The notes under the pieces are model-generated. The model was not told where the DNA came from. It made no database searches and saw nothing but the letters and a program-made list of their open reading frames with translations. Source: Propioniferax innocua (GTDB lineage Bacteria > Actinomycetota > Actinomycetes > Propionibacteriales > Propionibacteriaceae). From it: a stretch of DNA of 64,000 nt. The position numbers and the translations under genes are program-made. This document shows positions 1 through 9,392 of this stretch, one piece after another. How positions within the stretch are numbered: position 1 is the stretch's first letter; each line of letters starts with the position of its first letter. The stretch spans positions 62,001-126,000 of the forward strand of contig NZ_VFOR01000002.1 of the NCBI RefSeq assembly GCF_006716235.1. Reading direction: 5' to 3'.

Positions 1-100
1 TACCGGTGATGGCCGAGGAGAAGATCCAAGCGATGCCGAGCGCGGGGCCGACGGTCGCGAGGGCGTAGCCGATCATGTTGATGCTGCCGGTGATTTCCAT
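1..100 (-). CDS. atpE: ATP synthase subunit c, 5' part (cut by window edge)
   Basis: Only the first 33 codons are present. The start ATG follows an AAAGGA ribosome site 8 bases upstream. The visible protein starts MEITGSINMIGYALATVGPA and reads as the first transmembrane hairpin of the F0 c-ring subunit, with the glycine/alanine-rich helix typical of the family. The ion-binding acidic residue lies in the second helix, outside the window. It sits 72 bases after atpB in the usual F0 gene order (atpB, atpE), so the identification rests on both sequence and context. The product forms the rotating membrane ring of ATP synthase. Confidence 0.9.
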   Translation of the reverse strand, partial: MEITGSINMIGYALATVGPALGIAWIFSSAITG

Positions 101-172
101 GGTGGGTCCTTTCAGATGTCTTCTTGTGAAGGGATCTTGGGTGGTTCAGATTGTTGGTCGGAGGCTTTGTGG

Positions 173-973
173 TCAGTGGGCTTCGGAGATCGACGACTCG
201 ATGTACTGAGCCGCGAGCACGGTGAAGATGTAGGCCTGCAGGGCTCCAATGAAGAGTTCCAGGCCGAACACCGCGAAGCTGAAGATCAGGGAGACGCCAC
301 CACCGATGTTGTTGATGAGGCCATCGGCCTGGGTCACCAGGAATCCGCCGCCCACCACGAACACCATGATCACCAGGTGTCCGGCGAACATGTTGGCGAA
401 CAGACGCAACGCCAGGGTGATGGGGCGGGTGATGAAGTTGGAGAGGACCTCCAGCGGGATGATCATCAGGTACAGGAACCACGGGACGCCCTCGGGCATC
501 GTCTGCAACTTCAGATATTTGAGCAGACCGTGCTTACGAATGCCGGCGGTGATGTAGATGATCCACACCAGCAACGCCGATCCGTAGGCATATCCCACCA
601 AGGAGTAGGTGGGGAGCATCACGAAGAACACCTGTCCGAACCAGTTGTTCACGAGGATGAAGGTGAAGAACGCGAGCAGCCAGGGAAGGTAGCGGCGGAA
701 GTCATGGCCGATCATGTCGCGGCCCACACCGTTGCGGATGAAGTCGTAGAGCATCTCGCCGAAGAACTGACGCTTGCCGGGCACGACCTTCAGGTTCCGG
801 CTGAGCACGAACCACAGCACCATCACGATGATGAGCGCCAGGATCGACTGCAGGAACACCTTGTTCAGCCACGTGGTACCCAAGATCGGGTCATAGATGA
901 AGTCATCCGCACTGGGCGGCGTGTAGCCACCTCCCCCAGCCATGGGGATAAGGGGCAGGGTCAACGATCCCAC
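173..973 (-). CDS. atpB: ATP synthase F0 subunit a
   Basis: 266 residues, normal length for subunit a. This is the membrane stator subunit that carries the proton half-channels next to the c-ring. Several hydrophobic helices are visible, and the segment ITLALRLFANMFAGH contains the essential arginine of the fifth helix (about residue 190). The start is taken as the GTG at 971-973, which overlaps the 3' end of the AtpZ-like gene by 13 bases; an in-frame ATG ten codons downstream (MAGGGG) is an alternative. It is followed directly by atpE. The rest of the atp operon lies outside the window. Confidence 0.96.
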   Translation of the reverse strand: MGSLTLPLIPMAGGGGYTPPSADDFIYDPILGTTWLNKVFLQSILALIIVMVLWFVLSRNLKVVPGKRQFFGEMLYDFIRNGVGRDMIGHDFRRYLPWLLAFFTFILVNNWFGQVFFVMLPTYSLVGYAYGSALLVWIIYITAGIRKHGLLKYLKLQTMPEGVPWFLYLMIIPLEVLSNFITRPITLALRLFANMFAGHLVIMVFVVGGGFLVTQADGLINNIGGGVSLIFSFAVFGLELFIGALQAYIFTVLAAQYIESSISEAH

Positions 974-1302
974 CGGTCACTCCTTCCGAGCGTCACCTTC
1001 TGAGCGTCCTTGGACTGCCCAAAGCGTTTGATGATCATGTAGGCGGCCAGTCCGACACCGAGCACCAGACCGACCGGGAAGAGAAAAGAGGTGTCGAGCA
1101 GCCAGTCACCGAGCCAGCCCAGTCCGCCGTACAGCAGCAGGCCGGAGAGGATGTAGGAGATGACCTGGAGACCGTCATTGGTTCCACCCGTGTCATCAGA
1201 AACCTTGCGTGGGGCACGAGGAACGCCTGTGCCCTCGGCGGGGACCCGGCGCTCCGTCGAGCGGCCGCCCTTGACGGTCGAGGTCTGATCCTCACGGCTC
1301 AT
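961..1302 (-). CDS. AtpZ/AtpI-type F1F0-ATPase accessory membrane protein
   Basis: 113 residues. A hydrophilic, charged N-terminal half (about residues 1-50) is followed by two membrane segments, VISYILSGLLLYGGLGWLGD and a second from LFPVGLVLG to AAYMIIKRF. This layout fits the small AtpZ/AtpI family often encoded just before atpB in actinobacteria, thought to help c-ring assembly or Mg2+ supply (family knowledge, not shown here). The ATG has a GAGGAGG ribosome site and overlaps the TGA of the preceding gene as ATGA, so the two are translationally coupled; its own end overlaps atpB. Confidence 0.8.
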   Translation of the reverse strand: MSREDQTSTVKGGRSTERRVPAEGTGVPRAPRKVSDDTGGTNDGLQVISYILSGLLLYGGLGWLGDWLLDTSFLFPVGLVLGVGLAAYMIIKRFGQSKDAQKVTLGRSDRWDR

Positions 1303-1796
1303 CGGGGCACCTCCTCGTTCGGATCCGGATCGTCGAAACACAGGATGCGCAGTCGGCTGGACGCCATGACCTCGGCGATCAACCACACCACGACCACCGT
1401 GACGCATCCCGTGACAAGAGCTACCGAATGCAGCCCGGTGGAGTTTCCGAGGGAAAGGTACAGTGCCAGCCCCATCCCGAACAAACCGACGCGGGTCCCG
1501 TAGGAGGAAAGCGCAGCCACAAGTTGCGCCGGAACCGAGGCATTCGCCCACAGCCACTGGACCATATGCCCCAGACCGGAGAACACGATCGCTCCCGCTG
1601 CGCCGATGGCCGCCGAGAGGCACGCCTGCACGGAGTCCAACATCCAGATCAGGGAGACGATGAGACCCGCAGGAAACGAAGCGGACAGGCCGGCGATCCC
1701 CATGGTGCGCACCATGTCCCGAGGGGTGGCACCCATACGCGACGAACGGTCGCGTCGCATGCCGAAGGCACGCGGCAAGGAGGGTGTCAAGGTCAT
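1299..1796 (-). CDS. ATP synthase protein I-like membrane protein
   Basis: 165 residues with four predicted membrane helices (about residues 33-52, 58-80, 94-114 and 124-146 by hydrophobicity). Its place as the first gene of the F0 cluster, between a WecA/TagO-type gene and an AtpZ-like gene, matches the AtpI position in actinobacterial operons. Sequence conservation in AtpI is low, so context carries much of the call. The start is uncertain: the ATG at 1794-1796 has only a weak upstream AAGTGAG, and internal Met codons at residues 13 and 21 are possible. Its stop overlaps the next start as ATGA. Confidence 0.7.
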   Translation of the reverse strand: MTLTPSLPRAFGMRRDRSSRMGATPRDMVRTMGIAGLSASFPAGLIVSLIWMLDSVQACLSAAIGAAGAIVFSGLGHMVQWLWANASVPAQLVAALSSYGTRVGLFGMGLALYLSLGNSTGLHSVALVTGCVTVVVVWLIAEVMASSRLRILCFDDPDPNEEVPR

Positions 1797-1888
1797 GGGC
1801 TCACTTCATCTGCAGAAAAGCAGGATCTTGGGACTTTGTGAAAGGTAGCACAATCTCACCGTGGTGGGCATCTCGAGTCGGGACCGAC

Positions 1889-3037
1889 TCAGCCTCGGGG
1901 CTCGGTGCGCTGCGGTGTCTTCCCCGCCAGTTCCCGGGGGGAGGGCTTCATCTGACGGTTTCCTCGGACGGTCAGTACCGTCACGACCCCGGCCGCGATG
2001 ATGAACAGGACTGCAACCCACCAGAACTGCGTCAGACCGATCAGGGCCACACCGAAACTGATCAGCCCGGACCAGACATACATGAGCAGCACCGCACGAC
2101 GATGGGAATGACCGCGTTCCAGAAGTCGGTGATGCAGGTGCTGTTTGTCGGCGACCCAGAAGGGATTGCCTCGATAGGTGCGCCGGAGGAAGGCAAGGGT
2201 GAAGTCGAGGATCGGAAGTGCCACGATCGCCAGCGGCAGCACCAGGGGCAGGTAGGCGGGCAGGAGCCCCTGTCCCCCGTCCTGGAGCGGCGCCGAGTCG
2301 AACTGCCCGGTGAGCGAGATCGAGGACGATGCCAGCAACAGCCCCAGCAGCATCGAACCCGAGTCGCCCATGAACATCCGGGCAGGGTGGAAGTTGTGCG
2401 GCAGGAAGCCCAGGCAGACCCCCACGATGGCCACGGTGATGAGGCTCGCGGTGCTCGCTCGGGACAGGTTCTGATCGGCCACCAGCACATAGCAGTAACC
2501 GAAGAACGCCGCAGCGCCGATGCCCACGACCCCCGTGGCCAGCCCGTCCAGACCGTCGACGTAGTTGACCGCGTTGGTGCACAGCACGATGAAGAACACC
2601 GTGATCGCGATGGATGCCGAGGTGTCCAGTGAGATGACCGTGCTCGGCAGCGGGATCCACAACATCTGCACACCACCGACCACCACGAGCCCCGCGGCCA
2701 ACACCTGGCCAGCCAGTTTCGTGATGGCGTTGATCTCGAACAGGTCGTCGAGCACCCCGACCGCACAGATCACCGTCGCTGCGATGAAGACCGCTCCGAT
2801 GTCGTTCTCGATCAGCTCATTGCGTCCGAGGAAGGGCAGTTTGGTCGCCATGAAGAACGAGGCGCCGACCCCGCCCAACATCGCGACACCACCGAAGTAC
2901 GGCACGGGTTTCACATGGATGTCACGCTCACGGACGCGCGCCACGGCCCCCGTTCGCAGAGCCAGACGCCGCGCCATACCGCACACCAGGTAGGTGGTGC
3001 AGGCGGCGATCAGACACACCAGGACGTACTCACGCAC
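1889..3037 (-). CDS. WecA/TagO-type undecaprenyl-phosphate sugar-1-phosphate transferase
   Basis: 382 residues, a polytopic PNPT-family membrane enzyme with about 11 helices. It transfers a GlcNAc-type sugar phosphate from UDP-sugar to the undecaprenyl lipid carrier, the first step in making cell-wall linkage units or other surface glycans. Family signatures are visible: VKPVPYFGG near the N-terminus and NAVNYVDGLDGLATG, which carries the metal-binding aspartates, plus FMGDSGSMLLG later. The start is a GTG after CAGGAG, overlapping the Sua5-type gene by 8 bases. This gene next to atpI is a conserved actinobacterial arrangement. Exact sugar specificity (WecA versus TagO) cannot be read from sequence alone. 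Confidence 0.9.
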   Translation of the reverse strand: MREYVLVCLIAACTTYLVCGMARRLALRTGAVARVRERDIHVKPVPYFGGVAMLGGVGASFFMATKLPFLGRNELIENDIGAVFIAATVICAVGVLDDLFEINAITKLAGQVLAAGLVVVGGVQMLWIPLPSTVISLDTSASIAITVFFIVLCTNAVNYVDGLDGLATGVVGIGAAAFFGYCYVLVADQNLSRASTASLITVAIVGVCLGFLPHNFHPARMFMGDSGSMLLGLLLASSSISLTGQFDSAPLQDGGQGLLPAYLPLVLPLAIVALPILDFTLAFLRRTYRGNPFWVADKQHLHHRLLERGHSHRRAVLLMYVWSGLISFGVALIGLTQFWWVAVLFIIAAGVVTVLTVRGNRQMKPSPRELAGKTPQRTEPRG

Positions 3038-3794
3038 TCGGGGGCTGCTCCTGCTCGCCGACGCCGGACTCATCGGCTCCAGCCTCATCAGCACTTGGTA
3101 CCTCGGCGTTGGAACCGCCTGTGGTGGGCTTCTCCGTGGGAGCACCATCCTCCAGGAAGGGGACGGTCTCCCGGAGAAGTTCGAGTCCCAAGGCCCCGTG
3201 CCGCAGCACAGTGCCGTACTTGGAGCGCGTGAAGTCGATGATGGTGGAAGGAGCGTTGCCGCTGCGATCACCACCGTCCAGATAGACCGCGACGCTGCCC
3301 CCCAGCTGCCGTTTGGCTTCGGCGACGGTGCCGGCAGCCGGGTGGCCACTCCGGTTCGCGCTGGACACAGCCAGCGGCCCGGTCCGACGAAGCAGCTCAC
3401 GGGTGGCGTCATCATCGGGGACGCGGATGGCGATGGTCCCCCGCGTCTCCCCCAGATCCATCTGCAGGCTCTGCTGCGCGGTGACGATGATGGTCAGGGC
3501 TCCCGGCCAGTGTTCGGCCGCGAGCTCCTTGGCGTGATCGCTGATGTCCGTGCCGAGAGCCATCATGACCTGAGGGTCGCCCACGAGCACCGGTGGCGGC
3601 ATGTCACGTCCACGCCCCTTCGCGGCAAGGAGTTTGGCGACCGCTGCAGCGTTGAAGGCGTCTGCGCCGATCCCGTAGACGGTGTCGGTGGGTAGCACGA
3701 TGCACTCCCCCGCTCGCACCGCTGTCACAGCGGCCTCCATGGCGGACTCGGGCTCCCGCTCGAGCGAATGGATGTTCACCGACGCGTCACTCAC
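3030..3794 (-). CDS. Sua5/YciO/YrdC-type threonylcarbamoyl-AMP synthase
   Basis: 254 residues. Makes threonylcarbamoyl-AMP from threonine, bicarbonate and ATP for the t6A37 modification of ANN-decoding tRNAs. The YrdC fold is clear: VLPTDTVYGIGADAF near the N-terminus, HWPGALTIIV in the middle and the SSANRSGHPA stretch. After about residue 205 there is an acidic, Gly/Glu/Ala-rich tail of some 50 residues not needed for the fold. The GTG start follows the prmC stop by 7 bases. Neighbours prmC and prfA also serve translation, so the cluster is functionally coherent. Confidence 0.92.
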   Translation of the reverse strand: MSDASVNIHSLEREPESAMEAAVTAVRAGECIVLPTDTVYGIGADAFNAAAVAKLLAAKGRGRDMPPPVLVGDPQVMMALGTDISDHAKELAAEHWPGALTIIVTAQQSLQMDLGETRGTIAIRVPDDDATRELLRRTGPLAVSSANRSGHPAAGTVAEAKRQLGGSVAVYLDGGDRSGNAPSTIIDFTRSKYGTVLRHGALGLELLRETVPFLEDGAPTEKPTTGGSNAEVPSADEAGADESGVGEQEQPPSA

Positions 3795-3801
3795 AGCGCC
3801 A

Positions 3802-4704
3802 CTATGCCATGGAGCTCCCGGAGCCAACAGGCGCGATGGCGGTGACGAAGCGCCACCGCCCCGTGAGGTCGCGGTTGTCGCGGACGTGCGCCCAACCGTC
3901 GGCAGTGAACAGCTCGATGACGGCGTCGTGCTGCACCTCGGCATGTTCGGCCAGCACCAGACCACCGGGCTTGAGAAGGCGTCGGGCAACCTGTGACACC
4001 ACGTGCATCGCATCCAGGCCATCATCACCGGAGAAGAGCGCCAGGTGTGGATCGTGATCACGGACCTCTGCCGGGACGCTCTCCCACGCCTCGAGCGGCA
4101 CATAGGGCGGGTTGGAGATGACCACGTCGACGGTGCCGTTGAACTCCGGCAGGGCCTGCGCCATGCCTCCGGCGTGGAGATGGACGCCGGTGCCCGAGAG
4201 GTTTCGGTGGGCATGATCGAGCGCCTCATCACTCAACTCCACGGCGTGGATGTCGGCGTCGACATCGGCTTCACCGAGTTCGGCGGCCAGTGCAGCGGCA
4301 ATGACGCCCGACCCGGTGCACAGATCCACCACCCGTGGCGCACGGAGACGCTCGGTGAGGATCCAGTCCAGCGCGGCCTGCACCATGGTCTCGGTCTCGG
4401 GACGCGGAATGAACACCCCGGGCCCGACCGACACCTCGATGGTGCGGAAGCCCGTGACGCCAGTCAGGTGCTGCAGGGGTTCGCCTGCGCCACGCCGCGT
4501 GACCAGTTCGGTCAGGATCGGGAGCGCGGCGGCATCCACGTCGGCGGTGAACAGTCGTGAGGCGCCCACTCCGATGACATGGGCAACCAGCTGGCGGGCG
4601 TCGGCGTCTGGAGAGGCCATCCCCGCCGCGGAGAGATGCCGGGCCACGGCGCGGGCCACCGCAGTGGCGGGCCCCGGCTCGATCACCGGCCCGTTCCCGG
4701 TCAT
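3802..4704 (-). CDS. prmC: Peptide chain release factor N5-glutamine methyltransferase
   Basis: 300 residues. Methylates the glutamine of the GGQ motif in release factors, using S-adenosylmethionine. Visible are an N-terminal helical substrate-binding part, the SAM site VDLCTGSGVIAAALA, and the catalytic NPPY motif in ISNPPYVPLEAW. Its substrate RF1 is encoded immediately upstream. The ATG at 4702-4704 starts directly at the end of a six-codon minicistron created by a 17-bp duplication (see separate entry), so initiation probably depends on coupling rather than on its own strong ribosome site. Confidence 0.95.
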   Translation of the reverse strand: MTGNGPVIEPGPATAVARAVARHLSAAGMASPDADARQLVAHVIGVGASRLFTADVDAAALPILTELVTRRGAGEPLQHLTGVTGFRTIEVSVGPGVFIPRPETETMVQAALDWILTERLRAPRVVDLCTGSGVIAAALAAELGEADVDADIHAVELSDEALDHAHRNLSGTGVHLHAGGMAQALPEFNGTVDVVISNPPYVPLEAWESVPAEVRDHDPHLALFSGDDGLDAMHVVSQVARRLLKPGGLVLAEHAEVQHDAVIELFTADGWAHVRDNRDLTGRWRFVTAIAPVGSGSSMA

Positions 4705-4721
4705 GGCGTGTTCCCGGTCAT
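4701..4721 (-). CDS. Six-codon minicistron bridging prfA and prmC (MTGNTP)
   Basis: ATG ACC GGG AAC ACG CCA TGA. Its ATG overlaps the prfA stop (ATGA) and its TGA overlaps the prmC start (ATGA). The 12 bases ATGACCGGGAAC at its start are the same as the first 12 of prmC because of a 17-bp direct duplication (4693-4709 and 4710-4726). It looks like the former prmC start, put out of frame by the duplication. Whether it is translated as a coupling relay is inference. Confidence 0.4.
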   Translation of the reverse strand: MTGNTP

Positions 4722-5809
4722 GGTGTGCTGGCCAGGCGCGCGGCGCGGTCGGCATCGGCGAGCGCGGTGAGCAGAGGCTGCAGGTCCCCGCCCAGGACCT
4801 GATCGAGGTTGTGGGCCTTGTATCCGATGCGGTGGTCGGCGATGCGGTTCTCAGGGAAGTTGTAGGTACGGACCCGTTCGCTGCGATCCACCGTACGCAC
4901 CTGGGAGCGGCGAGCCTCGCTCGCAGCGGCCTCTGCCTCGGCGGCCGCCGCGTCCACGAGCTTGGCTCGAAGCATGCGCAGGGCCTGCTGCCGATTCTGC
5001 ATCTGCGACCGCTCGTTCTGGCACGAGACGACGATCCCCGAGGGCAGGTGCGTGATACGCACGGCCGAATCTGTGGTGTTGACGCCCTGACCGCCGGGCC
5101 CGGAGGCTCGGAACACGTCGATGCGCAGATCACCCTCGTCGATCTCGACCTCATCGTCATCGACGTCGGGGAACACGAGGACCCCCGCGGCGCTGGTGTG
5201 GATACGCCCTTGGGATTCGGTCACCGGGACTCGCTGGACGCGGTGGACGCCGCCTTCGAATTTCAGCACGCCGTAGGGCATCGCGTGCGGGTCGGCGGCA
5301 CGACCGGCCTTGATCGCCACCACGACGTCCTTGTAGCCGCCGAGGTCGCTCTCGGCGGAGTCGAGCAGTTCGACGCTCCAGCCGACCGCCTCGGCGTATC
5401 GGGTGTACATGCGCAGGAGGTCCCCGGCGAACAGAGCCGATTCCTCACCACCAGCGCCGGACTGGATCTCGACGATGGCATCGGCCGAATCATTCGGGTC
5501 CCGTGGGGCCAACAGCTCCACCAGACGCTGTTCGATCTCCACCAGACGTTCGTCGATGGCCTCGACCTCCGAACGGAACGACGGCGACTCGGCGGCGAGC
5601 TCCTCGGCCGCCTCTCGATCCCCACGCAGCTCTTCGAGCTCATCGAAGGCCCGCACGATGGGGGTCAGCTCGGCGTGCCGACGCGCGAGACGCCGGGCTT
5701 TCCCCTGGTCGGCATGCACCGCAGGATCGGCGAGGGAATGCTCGAGGGCCGCGAATTCCTCACGGATCTTCGCGGCCCTGTCCGCGCGTTCGGACGCTTC
5801 TTCGTCCAT
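4718..5809 (-). CDS. prfA: Peptide chain release factor 1 (RF1)
   Basis: 363 residues, standard RF1 length. Recognises UAA and UAG stop codons and triggers peptide release. The codon-reading tripeptide PVT (residues 195-197) and the catalytic GGQ (239-241, in [16 protein letters not shown]) are both intact; PVT marks it as RF1 rather than RF2. The start ATG was chosen because the protein then begins as other actinobacterial RF1 proteins do; its upstream ribosome site is weak. It follows rpmE by 49 bases. Its presence means UAG is read as stop here, which matters for the amber codon in the UbiB-type gene at 41.5 kb. Confidence 0.96.
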   Translation of the reverse strand: MDEEASERADRAAKIREEFAALEHSLADPAVHADQGKARRLARRHAELTPIVRAFDELEELRGDREAAEELAAESPSFRSEVEAIDERLVEIEQRLVELLAPRDPNDSADAIVEIQSGAGGEESALFAGDLLRMYTRYAEAVGWSVELLDSAESDLGGYKDVVVAIKAGRAADPHAMPYGVLKFEGGVHRVQRVPVTESQGRIHTSAAGVLVFPDVDDDEVEIDEGDLRIDVFRASGPGGQGVNTTDSAVRITHLPSGIVVSCQNERSQMQNRQQALRMLRAKLVDAAAAEAEAAASEARRSQVRTVDRSERVRTYNFPENRIADHRIGYKAHNLDQVLGGDLQPLLTALADADRAARLASTP

Positions 5810-5858
5810 GCGCCTGAACGCGCCAGCGTTCTGAGGGGGCTGGCCCACCGGAGGTGGT

Positions 5859-6086
5859 TCAGTCCTTCTTGTTCTTGCGCTTGATGTTGGCGTAGCGCTT
5901 CTCGAAGCGGGCCACGCGACCACCGGTGTCGAGGATCTTCTGCTTGCCGGTGTAGAACGGGTGGCACTCCGAGCAGACGTCGGCTCGGATTGCGCCGCCG
6001 TCGGCAGCGGAACGGGTGGTGAAGGTGTTGCCACAGGTGCACGTCACCGTGGTGTCCACGTACTCGGGGTGGATGCCTTGCTTCAT
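5859..6086 (-). CDS. rpmE: 50S ribosomal protein L31 (bL31, zinc-binding form)
   Basis: 75 residues, beginning [20 protein letters not shown], with four cysteines in the CxC and CxxC pattern (TCTCGNTF and [12 protein letters not shown]) that marks the zinc-binding 'C+' paralogue. The ATG has a good AAGGAG site 7 bases upstream. It lies between rho and prfA as in many actinobacteria. The lysine-rich end (KRKNKKD) is typical of an RNA-binding ribosomal protein. Confidence 0.97.
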   Translation of the reverse strand: MKQGIHPEYVDTTVTCTCGNTFTTRSAADGGAIRADVCSECHPFYTGKQKILDTGGRVARFEKRYANIKRKNKKD

Positions 6087-6220
6087 GGGAGTCTCCTTGT
6101 CATCTGCTCCGGGTCCCCTGCGACCGTCCCCGTTGGACGAACGCGCTCTGGGGTGAACCGGCGCGAGGGTCAATTGTGCCGCACATGGACCCAGACGCCA
6201 AAGTCCAAGCGCGGTCCGGG

Positions 6221-8206
6221 TCACTCGTGGCCGGGTGTCGTCTTGCTGATCTGCATGAGGAACTCGGTGTTGTTCCGCGTCTTGCGCATCTGCTTGAGCA
6301 GCATCTCCAGAGCCTGCTGACCGTCCATGCCCGAAAGCACCCGACGCAGCTTCCAGATGATGTTGAGTTCCTGACGCGAGAGCAGCAGTTCCTCACGACG
6401 CGTGCCGGAGGCGTCCACGTCGATCGCGGGGAAGATGCGCTTGTCCGCGTATTCACGGCGCAGGCGCAGCTCCATGTTGCCGGTGCCCTTGAACTCCTCG
6501 AAGATGACATCGTCCATCTTGGAGCCGGTCTCGATCAGGGTGGTCGCAAGAATCGTCAGCGATCCACCGTTCTCGATATTGCGTGCCGCACCGAAGAACT
6601 TCTTCGGCGGGTACAGGGCCGCTGAGTCCACGCCACCGGAGAGGATGCGTCCCGACGCCGGTGCGGCGATGTTGTAAGCCCGCCCCAGACGCGTGATCGA
6701 GTCCAGGAGCACCACCACGTCATGCCCGAGCTCCACCAGACGCTTGGCGCGCTCGATCGCCAGCTCGGCGACGGTGGTGTGATCGTCCGGCGGACGGTCG
6801 AAGGTGGAGGCGATGACCTCACCCTGGACGGTCCGCTCCATGTCGGTGACCTCCTCGGGCCGCTCGTCGACGAGCACGACCATGAGGTGGACCTCGGGGT
6901 TGTTCGTGGTGATCGCGTTGGCGATGTGCTGCAGCACCATCGTCTTGCCCGCCTTCGGCGGAGCGACGATCAAGCCACGCTGCCCCTTGCCGATGGGGGC
7001 GATGAGGTCGACGATGCGCGTGGTCATCTCGGTGGGGATGCACTCGAGCTTGAGGCGTTCCTGCGGGTACAGGGGCGTCAGCTTGTTGAAGTCGACGCGG
7101 TCGCGCTGCTTGTCAGGAGCCTCCCCGTTGATGCGGTCGATACGCACCAACGGGTTGAACTTCTCCTTGCGTTCCCCATCGCGCCGCTGCCGGATCGCAC
7201 CACTGACGACATCTCCCTTGCGGAGACCGTGTTTCTTGACCATCGCCAAGGAGACATAGGCATCGTTCTGCCCGGGCAGGTAACCCGAGGTACGGACGAA
7301 TGCGTAGTTGTCGAGCACATCGAGGATGCCGGAGATGTCGAGCAGAACGTCGTCCTCGGAGACGGTGGGTTCAGCATCGAAACGATCGCGGTTGCGGCGG
7401 TTCTGCCGATCGCGGTTGCGGCGACGACGTCCGCGGCGTCCACCGCCGGAATCGTTGTTCCCGTCCCGCTGGTTCTGGTTGCGATCCCGGTTGCCGGACC
7501 GGTCCCGCCCCTGATCCTGCGGATCATTGCTGCCACCACCCTGGCCGGACTCGCCGGAGCGGTCGGCACCGGATGCCTTCTCCTCGCGGTTCTCCCGGTT
7601 TCCTTCGGGCTGCTGAGCGCGTCCACGGTTCTCGTCGGTGCGGCCGGAATCGGACTTGTCACTCTGATCGTTCTGAGCGTTGCGGTCACCCCGAGGGCTG
7701 CGACCACGACCGAGGTCGGCTTCGAGCCGACGTCCGATCTCGTCGTCCAGATCCAAGGTCGGGGCGTCGCCCCGGGGCTCGGTCTTCTGGCCATCGGCGG
7801 GCTGCTGCACAGGCGCACCATCGGTGGGGGCTCCGGCGGGACGCTGCGCGCGGCGTCGGCGCGATGACCCCGCAGCTGGCGCGGCAGCCGCCTCGTTGTC
7901 ATTGGCCGGTTTCACCTCGGCGCCGCCAGCCGTGGTGTTCACGGCGCCGCGCTGCTCCTTGGTTGCACTCTTCGGCGCGTTGTCCTTCGGCGCGTTGTCC
8001 TTCGGCGCGTCGGGCTTTCCGCCACGACGCCCCGACTGCGCGCCACCGGCCGCTTCGATCGCGGCGATCAGCTCGCCCTTGCGCAGTCCGGTGACACCTT
8101 TGAGACCCATGTCTGCTGCAATCTTGCGCAGTTCGGGGAGCACGAGGGCCTGCAGGCCCTCACCCCGGCGCCGACGGGAGGGGGTGGTGTCGGTTGCTTC
8201 TGTCAC
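6221..8206 (-). CDS. rho: Transcription termination factor Rho
   Basis: 661 residues, longer than the ~420-residue E. coli form because of an actinobacterial insert. Order: Rho_N helical domain (about 20-60, [18 protein letters not shown]), an Arg/Asp/Asn/Gly-rich low-complexity insert (about 60-270, which also includes a KDNAP repeat), the OB-fold RNA-binding domain, then the RecA-like ATPase with Walker A PPKAGKTM and the following [12 protein letters not shown]. Rho is a hexameric RNA translocase that stops untranslated transcripts. The GTG at 8204-8206 is preferred over an upstream in-frame start because AAAGGA precedes it by 6 bases. A candidate promoter lies about 210 bases upstream, leaving a long leader. 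Confidence 0.97.
   Translation of the reverse strand: MTEATDTTPSRRRRGEGLQALVLPELRKIAADMGLKGVTGLRKGELIAAIEAAGGAQSGRRGGKPDAPKDNAPKDNAPKSATKEQRGAVNTTAGGAEVKPANDNEAAAAPAAGSSRRRRAQRPAGAPTDGAPVQQPADGQKTEPRGDAPTLDLDDEIGRRLEADLGRGRSPRGDRNAQNDQSDKSDSGRTDENRGRAQQPEGNRENREEKASGADRSGESGQGGGSNDPQDQGRDRSGNRDRNQNQRDGNNDSGGGRRGRRRRNRDRQNRRNRDRFDAEPTVSEDDVLLDISGILDVLDNYAFVRTSGYLPGQNDAYVSLAMVKKHGLRKGDVVSGAIRQRRDGERKEKFNPLVRIDRINGEAPDKQRDRVDFNKLTPLYPQERLKLECIPTEMTTRIVDLIAPIGKGQRGLIVAPPKAGKTMVLQHIANAITTNNPEVHLMVVLVDERPEEVTDMERTVQGEVIASTFDRPPDDHTTVAELAIERAKRLVELGHDVVVLLDSITRLGRAYNIAAPASGRILSGGVDSAALYPPKKFFGAARNIENGGSLTILATTLIETGSKMDDVIFEEFKGTGNMELRLRREYADKRIFPAIDVDASGTRREELLLSRQELNIIWKLRRVLSGMDGQQALEMLLKQMRKTRNNTEFLMQISKTTPGHE
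7971..8010. repeat. 15-bp tandem repeat inside rho (2.7 copies)
   Basis: The unit TTCGGCGCGTTGTCC is repeated without mismatch on the plus strand; it encodes the DNAPK repeats in the Rho low-complexity insert. The length is a multiple of three, so the frame is kept. Confidence 0.85.
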
Positions 8207-8307
8207 GAGTGTCCTTTCCACTCGGGCCTGCACTCACTCTGAGCGCTCCGGCCCACCCGGTCAGGTGACTGAATGATGGTTAGACCGGGAACAGAACCTC
8301 TGACCAT
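8203..8307 (-). CDS. Possible 34-codon leader ORF upstream of rho
   Basis: ATG at 8305-8307 opens a 34-codon frame (starting MVRGSVPGLTIIQSPDRV) whose TGA overlaps the rho GTG start as GTGA. It lies wholly in the rho leader. There is no convincing ribosome site in front of its ATG and no family match that I recognise, so it may be chance. If translated it would couple to rho initiation. Confidence 0.25.
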   Translation of the reverse strand: MVRGSVPGLTIIQSPDRVGRSAQSECRPEWKGHS

Positions 8308-8423
8308 ACGCAGGAGGCATGGCCCTCACATGCACGAAGCGACCGATGTGCGCAGCACACGCCCGCAGGGCATCTCAGAGGGAGGTTCTGGAGATCACCG
8401 AAGAAATCGGCTTCTGGCGAACC

Positions 8424-8453
8424 ACTGTAGCAGCGAATTCCCAGCGACGACAA
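8424..8453 (-). promoter_or_regulatory. Candidate rho promoter
   Basis: On the minus strand, TTGTCG (-35, 8453-8448) and TACAGT (-10, 8429-8424) are separated by 18 bases. Transcription would begin near 8417, giving a leader of about 210 bases before the rho GTG. Long rho leaders fit known Rho autoregulation by premature termination in E. coli; here that is inference. Confidence 0.45.
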
Positions 8454-8477
8454 AGCACGGTCGTCGGCTCTGCAGGG

Positions 8478-9392
8478 TCACGCGGAGACGACTCGGGCCT
8501 CACCTGCGATCTCGAGTGCGTGACGGGTGAAGCCTGCCGCTTCGGGAGCGTCGACGAGCGCGTCTCGCTCCCCCAGCGCCACGACCGTCGGCCCGGCACC
8601 ACTGATGAACGCGGCCAGACCACGCGTGCGCAGCTCCTGCACCAGATTCCACGAATCGGGCATCATCTCAGCCCGGTACGGTTGGTGGAGCACGTCGTGG
8701 GTCGCGTCGAGCAACAAATCGGGTCGTCGCGCAAGAGCATGCACCAGCAACGCCGCCCGCCCCAGGTTCATGGTCGCGTCCCCGTGGGGCACGGTGCCCG
8801 GCAGCGCCCCGCGAGCCGATTTGGTGGCCACCGAGAGCTCGGTGGTGTAGGCCACCGCAGCGACCTCCGGGTGCACCTCCAAAGCCGCCGAGCGCGGGCC
8901 CTCACCATTCCAGGCGAGCACGGCCCCGCCCCGGATCGAGGCGGCGAGATTGTCACCGTGCCCTTCGTAGGCGAAGGTCTGCTGCAGCAGCCACTCCGGG
9001 TCCGGATCCTCACCGGGGCGAGCGAGCCCCCACGCCGCCGCGGCTCCCGCGACGATTGCCGCGGCTGAGGACCCCAGACCAGAACCGTGCGGAATCGTGT
9101 TGTGCGCCCGCAGGGCGAGACCGGGGACCTCAGCCCCCAGTGCGGCCAGCGTGGTGCGGGCGGCCCGCACCACGAGGTGATCGTCGTTGCGCGGCACGGT
9201 GTCGGCACCGACCCCGGTCAGGTCGAATGATGATTCGTCGGCAACCGTGAGAGTCATCTCGTCGCGCCAGTCGAGCGCGAGTCCGAAGGCGTCGAAGCCG
9301 GGGCCGAGGTTGGCGCTGCTCGCAGCGACATCGACAGTGACCGCGCGCCCCACCGGCAACACCGGGGATCGCCCGTTCGGCGGGACGCTCAT
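8478..9392 (-). CDS. thrB: Homoserine kinase
   Basis: 304 residues of the GHMP kinase family. Phosphorylates homoserine for threonine synthesis. The glycine/serine-rich ATP loop is visible as [16 protein letters not shown], and the N-terminal substrate motif as [16 protein letters not shown]. The ATG overlaps the thrC stop as ATGA. It is the last of the hom-thrC-thrB set. The 271 bases between it and rho hold the candidate rho promoter. Confidence 0.96.
   Translation of the reverse strand: MSVPPNGRSPVLPVGRAVTVDVAASSANLGPGFDAFGLALDWRDEMTLTVADESSFDLTGVGADTVPRNDDHLVVRAARTTLAALGAEVPGLALRAHNTIPHGSGLGSSAAAIVAGAAAAWGLARPGEDPDPEWLLQQTFAYEGHGDNLAASIRGGAVLAWNGEGPRSAALEVHPEVAAVAYTTELSVATKSARGALPGTVPHGDATMNLGRAALLVHALARRPDLLLDATHDVLHQPYRAEMMPDSWNLVQELRTRGLAAFISGAGPTVVALGERDALVDAPEAAGFTRHALEIAGEARVVSA

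Noticed and set aside
5810-5858. Extra small gene between prfA and rpmE
   Set aside because: Only 49 bases, no start codon with a ribosome site.
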